From Streptomyces bottropensis ATCC 25435 (lineage in GTDB: Bacteria > Actinomycetota > Actinomycetes > Streptomycetales > Streptomycetaceae): a stretch of 64,000 nucleotides of DNA. The notes under the pieces were generated by a model. That model ran no database searches, was not told the origin of the DNA, and saw only the letters and a program-made list of their open reading frames with translations. Of the stretch, positions 58,164 to 64,000 are shown one piece after another (within the stretch, counting starts at the first letter, position 1; each line of letters starts with the position of its first letter). Location of the stretch: positions 5,787,519 through 5,851,518 of the forward strand of contig NZ_KB911581.1 of the NCBI RefSeq assembly GCF_000383595.1. Reading direction: 5' to 3'. The position numbers and the translations under genes were made by a program.

Positions 58164-59750
58164 TCACCACGCCCCTTGACGGACGAGGTGGCGGCGGAGC
58201 TTGCCGGTCGCGGTGCGGGGCAGCGTGGGCACGAAGCTGACGCTGCGGGGGACCTTGAAGGCGGCGAGCCGGTCGCGGGCCATGCAGATCAGCTCGGCCT
58301 CCAGGCCCACCCCGATGGGCGGGACGGGCACGACGAAGGCCCGCAGCCTGCTGGCGCCGCGCTCGTCGGTGACCGCGGCCACGGCGACGTCCCGGACCCC
58401 GGGGTGGGTGCGCAGCAGGGCCTCCACCTCCAGCGGGGAGACGGTGATGCCCCCGACCATCTCCATGTCGTCGGCCCGGCCCAGGTGCCGGTAGGTGCCG
58501 TCGGGTTCGCGCACGGCCCGGTCCCGGGTGGCCAGCCAGCCGCCGACGAGGGTGCGTGCGGTCTCCTCGGGCCGGTTGAGGTAGCCGGGGGTCACCGTCG
58601 GGCCCCGGACCCACAGTTCGCCGGCCTCGCCGTCCGCGACCTGGGCGCCCGCGCGGTCGCGGAGTTCGACCTCGAAGCCGGGGACGGGCCGGCCGACCGT
58701 GCCGGGATGGTTGTGGTCGAAGCCGTTGGCGCAGAAGGCGTGTCCGGCCTCGGTGGAGCCGATCTGTTCGAGGACGGGGGCGCCGAGCAGTTCGGTGACC
58801 TGCTTGCCGAGTCCGGCGGGCATGCCCTCACCGGCCGACACCGCCGCGCGCACCGAGGCGAAGCATTCCTCGTGGCCGTCGGCGCGGTCGGCGACCAGGG
58901 CGGCGTACGCCGAAGGCACCGAGTACAGGAGGGTCACGCGATGCCGGGCGACGAGTTCGTCGACCGCCGCGGGGGTGGGACGGCGGTCGGCGAGGACGGC
59001 GGAGGAGCCGGAGAAGAGGGGGAAGACGAGGGCGTTGCCGAAGCCGTAGGCGAAGTACAGCCGGGAGACGGACAGGGTGACGTCGTCCGGGGTGATGCGC
59101 AGGAGCCGGCGGCCGATGAGGTCGTGGTAGGTCCTGGGGTCGCCGTGGACGTGGACGACGCCCTTGGGGCGGCCGGTGGTACCGGAGGTGTACTGGATGT
59201 ACAGGGGGGTGTGGGCGTCGACGGGGTGGGCGCGCCGGGCGGGGGCGGCCGTGGCGCTCAGGGCGGTCAGCTGGTCGGACCCGAGGCGGGGCGGTGAGGT
59301 GGTGGCCCCGCGGGCCGGGTGGGGCCGGTCGCGCCCCGTCCGGGGCGCCGGGATGTAGGTGTCCAGCGCCGGCCCCGTCACCCAGAGCACCGCCTGTGTG
59401 TCCTCCGCCATGAACTGCAGTTCCGGCGGGGTGAGTTCGGGGTTGACCAGGACCGCGACCGCGCCCAGGCGGGCCAGGGCGAGGAACGTGGTGACCCAGG
59501 TGACGGAGTCGGGGAGGGCGAGCAGGACGCGGTCGCCGGGGCGGACGCCGTGCTCGGTGAGGACCGTGGCGGTGCGGGCCGCGAGGTCGTGCACCTCGCC
59601 GTGGGAGTAGGCCCGGTGGCCCTGGTGGAAGGCGGGGCGGGCTGTCCAGCCGCGGCGGTCGGCGAGGGCCGCGAGGTGCGCCGCGAGGTTGCCGGGGGCG
59701 CCCGCGTCGGCGGGGAGCCGGGTGGGCTTCGCTGTGGTCGTGATCGTCAT
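58164..59750 (-). CDS. Benzoate-CoA ligase family protein (cluster ligase 1)
   Basis: 528 residues. A3: YIQYTSGTTGRPKGVVHVHGD. The substrate-pocket region is SRLYFAYGFGNALVFPL, which is the benzoate-CoA ligase family signature. A5: LEQIGSTEAGHAF. A7/A8: WLATRDRAVREPDGTYRHLGRADDMEMVGG. A10: LPRTATGKLRRHLV, with the catalytic Lys. It likely activates an aminobenzoate or hydroxyaminobenzoate as the AMP ester and CoA thioester. ATG 59750 overlaps the aminodeoxychorismate synthase stop by ATGA, so the supply enzyme and the activating enzyme are coupled. Confidence 0.88.
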   Translation of the reverse strand: MTITTTAKPTRLPADAGAPGNLAAHLAALADRRGWTARPAFHQGHRAYSHGEVHDLAARTATVLTEHGVRPGDRVLLALPDSVTWVTTFLALARLGAVAVLVNPELTPPELQFMAEDTQAVLWVTGPALDTYIPAPRTGRDRPHPARGATTSPPRLGSDQLTALSATAAPARRAHPVDAHTPLYIQYTSGTTGRPKGVVHVHGDPRTYHDLIGRRLLRITPDDVTLSVSRLYFAYGFGNALVFPLFSGSSAVLADRRPTPAAVDELVARHRVTLLYSVPSAYAALVADRADGHEECFASVRAAVSAGEGMPAGLGKQVTELLGAPVLEQIGSTEAGHAFCANGFDHNHPGTVGRPVPGFEVELRDRAGAQVADGEAGELWVRGPTVTPGYLNRPEETARTLVGGWLATRDRAVREPDGTYRHLGRADDMEMVGGITVSPLEVEALLRTHPGVRDVAVAAVTDERGASRLRAFVVPVPPIGVGLEAELICMARDRLAAFKVPRSVSFVPTLPRTATGKLRRHLVRQGAW

Positions 59751-61867
59751 CGCGTCGGCTCCTCGGTGACGGCCGGGGCGGAGGCGTGCTCCCGGTGGGC
59801 GCGCATCGGCGCCGCGGTCTTCAGCAGCATCTCGTCGTACTCGGCGGCCGGATCGGAGTCGAGGACGATCGCGCCGCCCGCGCCCAGATGCATACGGCCG
59901 CCCTGGAACACGGCGGTACGGATGACGATGTTGAGGTCGGCGCCGCCGCTGCACCCGAGGTAGCCGAGGGCTCCGGAGTACACGCCCCGCGCCTCGGTCT
60001 CCAGCGAGTCGATGATCTCCAGCGTGCGGAGCTTGGGGGCCCCGGTCATCGATCCGCCGGGGAAGCAGGCTCGGACGCAGTCGACGGCGTCGGTGCCCTC
60101 GCGCAGTCTGCCCTCGACGGTGGAGACCAGCTGGTGCACGGTGGCGTAGGTCTCGGTGGCCATGAGGCGGGTGACCTTCACGGACCCGGTGCGGGAGACC
60201 CGGCCGAGGTCGTTGCGGAGCAGGTCGACGATCATCAGGTTCTCGGCGCGGGTCTTGGCGTCCGCCGCCATCTCGGCGCGCAGCCGCTCGTCCTCCGCCG
60301 GGGTGGCGCCCCGGGGGGCGGTGCCCTTGATCGGCTTGGCCTCGGCGATGCCGTCGCGGGTGATCCGCAGGAAACGCTCGGGCGACGAGCCCGCGATGTC
60401 GAGGTCACCGAACCTGAGGAAGGCGGCGTACGGGGCCGGGTTGATGCGGCGCAGCACCCGGTAGAAGTCGTACGGGTCGTACGGGGCGGGTAACCGGGCG
60501 GCGTTGGTCAGACAGATCTCGTAGCTCGTGCCCGCGTTCAGCTCGGCCTTGCAGGCGTCGATGTCGGCGAGGTAGGTGGCGCGGTCGCGGACGAGCCAGG
60601 GTTCGGCGGCGCGCGGGTAGGGCGGCGTGGCCGACCGCAGGGGGACCGTGGTGTCCGAGCCGATGAAGGTCAGCTGGGCCAGTGCGGAATCGAGCCAGTC
60701 GCCGGCCTCACGGGACGCCGCCGGGGTGTCCTCGGCCAGGCAGACCGCGTAGGTGTGGCCCTCTTGGTGGTCCACCGCGATCAGCCGGTCCGCGAACAGC
60801 CAGGAGGCGTCCGGGGTCTGGGCCCGGTGCCGGTTCGGGGACCCGGTGTCGGCCTTGAGTTCGTAGCCGAAGTAGCCGACGTATCCGCCGGTGAAGTCGA
60901 AGGGCAGGCCCGTCGCGTCGACCTTGCGGCTCGCCAGCTGGCGCTTCAGGTAGTCGAAGACGCTCGCCTTGACCCTGCGGGTCGGGCGCCCCTCCCGCTC
61001 GATCTCGCACAGGCCGCTGTCGACGTCGTAGCGGACGACCTCGGCGAGCGGGCCGCTGCCGTCGCCGAAGAACGAGAACCGCGACAGGCCCTGCTCCACG
61101 CGGGAGCTGTCCAGCCAGAACGCGTGCGGCGCGTCGGCGTGCATGCGGGTGAAGGCGGCCTCGGCGTCGATCGCGCCCGCGATACGGCGGGTGTGCAGCC
61201 GGTAGGCGGGCCCCTGGGCCCGCCGGGGGCGGGGGATCGCACCGCTGAGGGAGATGACCGCGGTGTTGTTCGTACGCGGGCTGCCGGCCCGTTCCTCCGT
61301 GAGGTCACGGAAGTTGACCAGCAGACGGTGGCCGTGCTCGGTCAGGATCGACTCGGGGTGGAACTGCACGCCCCACAGCGGTCGTTCGCGGTGACGCAGC
61401 CCCATCAGGACGCCGTCCTCCGACCAGGCGGTGGCCTCCAGGGTCGGCGGCAACGGCTCGCGCACGGACAGCGAGTGGTAGCGGACGACCGTGAAGTTCT
61501 GGGGCAGCCCCCGGAACAGGTCGCGTCCGTCGTGCCGGACCGTGGACAGGTGCCCGTGGCGGGGCCACGGGGCGGGCTCCACATCGGCCCGCTCGCCCAC
61601 CGCGATGCCCTGGTGGCCCAGGCACACGCCCAGCACCGGGATCCGGGCCTCGGCGATCACCCGGGCGGCGATGCCGAAGTCGCGCGGTTCCGAAGGGTGC
61701 CCGGGCCCCGGCGACACCACCACGTTGTCGAATTCCCGCAGCTCCGGGATGTCTTCGACCGCGGCGTCGTTCAGCACGACCACCGGTTCCTCGCCGTTGA
61801 CCTCGGCGATCAGCTGGAACAGGTTGTACGTGTACGAATCATAATTGTCGATGAGCAGGGTCTTCAC
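59747..61867 (-). CDS. pabAB: Fused aminodeoxychorismate synthase (PabA-PabB)
   Basis: 706 residues. Residues 1-195 are a glutamine amidotransferase: nucleophile Cys82 in LGVCLGHQGIAVG, with His170 and Glu172 in GVQFHPES. Residues about 225-690 are the chorismate enzyme. PIKGT (in EAKPIKGTAPRG) marks it as aminodeoxychorismate synthase, since anthranilate synthase has PIAGT. FPGGSMTGAPK and SGALGYLG are also present. PabA-then-PabB order matches the fused enzymes of candicidin- and chloramphenicol-type clusters, and it is the reverse of PhzE. It forms 4-amino-4-deoxychorismate from chorismate and glutamine. A TTA codon (Leu459, at 60493-60491) suggests bldA dependence. Duplicates of primary-metabolism pabAB are typical of clusters. 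Confidence 0.95.
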   Translation of the reverse strand: MKTLLIDNYDSYTYNLFQLIAEVNGEEPVVVLNDAAVEDIPELREFDNVVVSPGPGHPSEPRDFGIAARVIAEARIPVLGVCLGHQGIAVGERADVEPAPWPRHGHLSTVRHDGRDLFRGLPQNFTVVRYHSLSVREPLPPTLEATAWSEDGVLMGLRHRERPLWGVQFHPESILTEHGHRLLVNFRDLTEERAGSPRTNNTAVISLSGAIPRPRRAQGPAYRLHTRRIAGAIDAEAAFTRMHADAPHAFWLDSSRVEQGLSRFSFFGDGSGPLAEVVRYDVDSGLCEIEREGRPTRRVKASVFDYLKRQLASRKVDATGLPFDFTGGYVGYFGYELKADTGSPNRHRAQTPDASWLFADRLIAVDHQEGHTYAVCLAEDTPAASREAGDWLDSALAQLTFIGSDTTVPLRSATPPYPRAAEPWLVRDRATYLADIDACKAELNAGTSYEICLTNAARLPAPYDPYDFYRVLRRINPAPYAAFLRFGDLDIAGSSPERFLRITRDGIAEAKPIKGTAPRGATPAEDERLRAEMAADAKTRAENLMIVDLLRNDLGRVSRTGSVKVTRLMATETYATVHQLVSTVEGRLREGTDAVDCVRACFPGGSMTGAPKLRTLEIIDSLETEARGVYSGALGYLGCSGGADLNIVIRTAVFQGGRMHLGAGGAIVLDSDPAAEYDEMLLKTAAPMRAHREHASAPAVTEEPTR

Positions 61868-61897
61868 CCGCCCACCCCCCTCTGATCGTTCGCGGAC

Positions 61898-62539
61898 CTA
61901 GGCGGTCCGTCGTTTGTGCCGGCCGCGCAGCGCCTGCAGCGGCGGATACAGCCATTTCTTCAGGAAACGCTGGAGTCTCGGCATGAGAATCCAGGTGACA
62001 ATGGCGGTCACGGCCAGACACAGCAGAAGTGTACGAAAAAGCGGATTCAGGTCGTTGAGATAGGGAAGTATCAGCAGGTTGAATAAGAGTACGGGCGGGA
62101 AGACCGCACTCATGTTCACCAGCCACAGTTTCCATTTCGGGGGTGGCCCGGGAGGGCCGGCAGACGCCGGGGCCCGGGAGGTCTGGGAGTCGAACCAGGC
62201 CCTGGACCCTGCGATGCTCCGGCGCCCGGTCTCCTGCGCCAGCGCGTCGACACGGGCCGACCACTGAGCCCAGACCACGGAGTTCTCCCAGGTCCGGGCC
62301 GTATCCTCGCTGTCGAAGCGGTAGACCACATGCCAATCCGCCTCTCCGTCGACGAGTACGCCACCCCCCAGAAAACCCGGCTGCTGCGCACTCGTACGCA
62401 GCGCGGCCCACCCCCAGGAGTGGAAGTCGGCCTCGCGCCCCGGCACCACCTGGTACGCGACGGTGACGGTAACGGGATTCCTGCTCACGATGTCGAATAC
62501 GAGAGGAACCAAGACCCCGTTCAAATCTTCAACGAACAT
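61898..62539 (-). CDS. ABM-like domain protein with C-terminal membrane helices
   Basis: 213 residues (215 if TTG 62545 is used). Residues about 20-105 resemble an antibiotic-biosynthesis-monooxygenase (dimeric ferredoxin-like) domain: NPVTVTVAYQVVPGREADFHSW, then PGFLGGGVLVDGEADWHVVYRFDSEDTARTWENS. A proline/glycine linker leads to two membrane helices (about 137-157, MSAVFPPVLLFNLLILPYL, and about 165-185), followed by a basic tail. It is the first gene of the leftward cluster. It has a TTA codon at 62086-62084 (Leu152 of the ATG form). The ABM domain may be degenerate and act as a sensor or binding module. I cannot assign a reaction. Confidence 0.78.
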   Translation of the reverse strand: MFVEDLNGVLVPLVFDIVSRNPVTVTVAYQVVPGREADFHSWGWAALRTSAQQPGFLGGGVLVDGEADWHVVYRFDSEDTARTWENSVVWAQWSARVDALAQETGRRSIAGSRAWFDSQTSRAPASAGPPGPPPKWKLWLVNMSAVFPPVLLFNLLILPYLNDLNPLFRTLLLCLAVTAIVTWILMPRLQRFLKKWLYPPLQALRGRHKRRTA

Positions 62540-62715
62540 TTTCAAGGTGTCCGGAACGTGCGCCTATGACTCTGTTTCAGATGCCTTGACGTCTTCTGCG
62601 AGAGGTACGCCTGGGTAACTTCCGGCAAATCCAGGAAGCGGTTGCCCGACCGGTCGGAAAAGGAGCACCATCACTCACAGGCTCGGGGGGAATTGCTGGA
62701 GACGAAGGAGAGCCG

Positions 62716-63495
62716 ATGTCCAGGTACGACTGGGATATGAACCACGACGGAATCGACCGGGCGCGCGCCGCGATCGAACCCGTACGGAAAGAAGTCACCG
62801 CACATCCGGTCTATCGGCGCATCGACACCCGCGCCGATATGGCGGTGTTCATGGAACACCATGTCTTCGCGGTCTGGGACTTCATGTCCCTCCTGAAATC
62901 CCTCCAGCGGGACCTGACCTGTGTGGACGTCCCCTGGGTGCCACGCGGGTCCGCGGTCGGCCGACGGCTCGTCAACGACATCGTGCTGGTGGAGGAGAGC
63001 GACGAGCTGAACGGCGGGTTCACCAGCCACTTCGAGCTGTACCGGGCGGGCATGGGCGAGGCGGGCGCGGACACCTCCCGCCTCGACGCGTTCCTCGGGC
63101 TCGTCGGCGAGGGCCACGACGTGCCCGCGGCACTGCGGGTGGCCCGAGTACCCGGCCCCGCGGCCGAGTTCGTCCGCACGACCTTCGAGATCATCCGGGA
63201 AGGGCCGCTGCACTGCCGGGCCGCCGCCTTCGCGTTCTCCCGCGAGGACCTGATCCCGGACATGTTCGACCAGGTGATCAAGAAGGAGGGCACCGAGCGG
63301 TTCCCGCTGTTCTGCGACTATCTCGCGCGGCACATCGAGGTGGACGGGGAGGAGCACACGCCGATGGCGATGGCCATGGTGGCGGAGCTGTGCGGAGGGG
63401 AGGACCGGCGCTGGGAGGAGGCGGTGGAGACGGCGACGGCGGCACTGGAGGCACGCGTACGCTTCTGGGACGGGATCGTCGCGGCGATGGGGTGA
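62716..63495 (+). CDS. DUF3050 heme-oxygenase-fold protein, candidate diiron oxygenase
   Basis: 259 residues, all helical. The family signatures are clear: HPVYRRIDTRADMAVFMEHHVFAVWDFM, DELNGGFTSHFELYRAGM and RHIEVDGEEHTPMAMAM. E48, E93/E94/E97, H105, H206, D210 and H214 fall in the order used by heme-oxygenase-like diiron oxygenases (compare SznF with E, E, H, H-x3-D-x2-H). I therefore infer a metal-dependent oxygenase, though the family is officially of unknown function. ATG 62716 has GGAGAGCCG upstream. It is divergent from the aminobenzoate operon over 176 bases, so co-regulation is likely. It is followed closely by tandem repeats. Confidence 0.82.
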   Translation: MSRYDWDMNHDGIDRARAAIEPVRKEVTAHPVYRRIDTRADMAVFMEHHVFAVWDFMSLLKSLQRDLTCVDVPWVPRGSAVGRRLVNDIVLVEESDELNGGFTSHFELYRAGMGEAGADTSRLDAFLGLVGEGHDVPAALRVARVPGPAAEFVRTTFEIIREGPLHCRAAAFAFSREDLIPDMFDQVIKKEGTERFPLFCDYLARHIEVDGEEHTPMAMAMVAELCGGEDRRWEEAVETATAALEARVRFWDGIVAAMG

Positions 63496-63497
63496 GG

Positions 63498-63611
63498 CCG
63501 CCGAGCACGGTCGGGGACTTCCGGACGACCGAGCACGGTTGTGCACCTTTCGGACCGCCGAGCACGGCTATGCACCTTTCGGACCGCCGAGCACGTTCGG
63601 GCACCTTCGGA
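63498..63611. repeat. Four tandem 29-bp repeats
   Basis: Head-to-tail imperfect units of about 28-29 bases with the core CCGCCGAGCACGG and end ACCTTTCGGA. They lie at about 63498-63526, 63527-63554, 63555-63583 and 63584-63611. They fill the gap between the convergent DUF3050 and dehydrogenase genes, starting two bases after the DUF3050 stop. No spacer structure, so not CRISPR. Confidence 0.85.
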
Positions 63612-63620
63612 CGGCCGCCC

Positions 63621-64000
63621 CTATGTCTCGTTCTCCGCCTCCCGCCATGCACGGGCCACGCGCTCGAACGACGTGTTGACGGCCAGCAGGCCGCCGTCCA
63701 CGCGCAGGGTCGTACCGGTGATCCAGGCCGCGTCCCGCGAGGCGAGAAAGGCCACGGCCGCCGCGATGTCCGCCGGCTCCCCGACCCGGCCCAGGGGATA
63801 GATCTCGGCGAGGTCGTCGAGATGGGACTCCCGGCCCGCCCAGCCGGGGGTGCGGATCGTGCCGGGGGCCACCAGGTTGACGCGGACCCCGCGCGGCGCG
63901 GCGTCCCCGGCGAGGGTGCGGGTGAGCGAGACCAGGCCCGCCTTGGCGGCGCTGTAGGCGTGGTTGCCGAAGTCCTGGAGCCCGTTGACGGAGCCGATGT
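63621..64000 (-). CDS. Short-chain dehydrogenase/reductase, C-terminal part (runs off right edge)
   Basis: 126 codons are visible from the right edge to TAG 63623-63621. The active-site motif is present: IGSVNGLQDFGNHAYSAAKAGLV gives Ser and YxxxK. It is followed by RGVRVNLVAPGTIRTPGW and WITGTTLRVDGG, the usual C-terminal SDR end. It is probably an NAD(P)-dependent alcohol/ketone oxidoreductase. It points toward the aminobenzoate cluster from outside and might be a late tailoring gene, but the N-terminus and neighbours are beyond the window, so membership is unproven. Confidence 0.88.
   Translation of the reverse strand, partial: IGSVNGLQDFGNHAYSAAKAGLVSLTRTLAGDAAPRGVRVNLVAPGTIRTPGWAGRESHLDDLAEIYPLGRVGEPADIAAAVAFLASRDAAWITGTTLRVDGGLLAVNTSFERVARAWREAENET

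Noticed and set aside
59747..61867. Anthranilate synthase or phenazine PhzE
   Set aside because: The amidotransferase is N-terminal (PhzE has it at the C-terminus) and the motif is PIKGT rather than PIAGT, which points to aminodeoxychorismate synthase. No other phenazine gene is present.
63498..63611. Possible CRISPR array
   Set aside because: Repeats are directly adjacent and imperfect, with no unique spacers and no cas genes.
1..64000. tRNA, rRNA, insertion sequences, integrases or attachment sites
   Set aside because: I saw no cloverleaf with a T-loop GTTCRA pattern that held up, no transposase or integrase motif and no terminal inverted repeats with target duplications. A covariance-model scan would be needed to be certain about small RNAs.

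Overview
This window is a high-GC actinobacterial chromosome segment, almost certainly from a Streptomyces. The signs are strong third-position G/C codon bias, frequent GTG (and some TTG) starts, AAGGAGG-type ribosome binding sites, many four-base ATGA/GTGA gene overlaps, twin-arginine secreted proteins, TTA codons that are nearly absent, and the Streptomyces-type intergenic repeat built on the core GGGGCGCGGGGAACTGCGCGA. I see no rRNA or tRNA genes, no CRISPR array, no insertion sequence and no phage genes.

Layout. 1-5.9 kb: the start of an unknown gene, a long-chain acyl-CoA synthetase, a small membrane protein, a DUF4032 kinase-like protein, a two-domain universal stress protein and a VOC-fold protein. 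6.0-9.6 kb: a tight three-gene signalling operon, made of a response regulator fused to a thioredoxin-reductase-like flavoprotein without its CxxC, a histidine kinase with a cyclic-nucleotide-type sensor, and a UBP zinc finger protein. 9.6-17.8 kb: a repeat-rich spacer, a threonine dehydratase-like enzyme, 4-hydroxybenzoate 3-monooxygenase, a Tat-exported beta-propeller/amidohydrolase, a second repeat-rich spacer and three membrane or small proteins. 17.9-22.5 kb: a MurR/RpiR regulator with an AT-rich control element, a conserved small protein, a DUF1232 protein, a TerD-CAP-CAP fusion and a secreted serine hydrolase.

22.5-37 kb is dominated by sugar use. A GH65 disaccharide phosphorylase, beta-phosphoglucomutase and an ANTAR/GAF regulator form one operon. 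A heparinase-like protein, two ABC permeases, a sugar-binding lipoprotein, a ROK repressor and a divergent BadF-type kinase form a second sugar locus with no ATPase gene of its own. A secreted PAP2 phosphatase follows. 37-54.5 kb: a multidomain PP2C phosphatase, a peptidoglycan-binding membrane protein, a split two-component system flanking an ABC exporter, an F420-type PPOX protein, an acid phosphatase, a methyltransferase, a broken acetyltransferase, a membrane-anchored streptogrisin-type protease, a ROK repressor facing a Gfo/Idh/MocA oxidoreductase with two matching operators, an L,D-transpeptidase and an AhpD-like protein.

54.5-64 kb is the most interesting stretch. It is a candidate specialised-metabolite cluster built around p-aminobenzoate. 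It has a fused aminodeoxychorismate synthase (PabA-PabB), an aminodeoxychorismate lyase-like enzyme, a flavin aromatic monooxygenase, two adenylate-forming ligases, an ABM-like membrane protein and a divergent DUF3050 heme-oxygenase-fold protein with a plausible diiron ligand set. The only two in-frame TTA (bldA-dependent) codons I found in the whole window lie here, in the synthase and in the ABM-like gene. A short-chain dehydrogenase runs off the right edge, so the cluster may continue.
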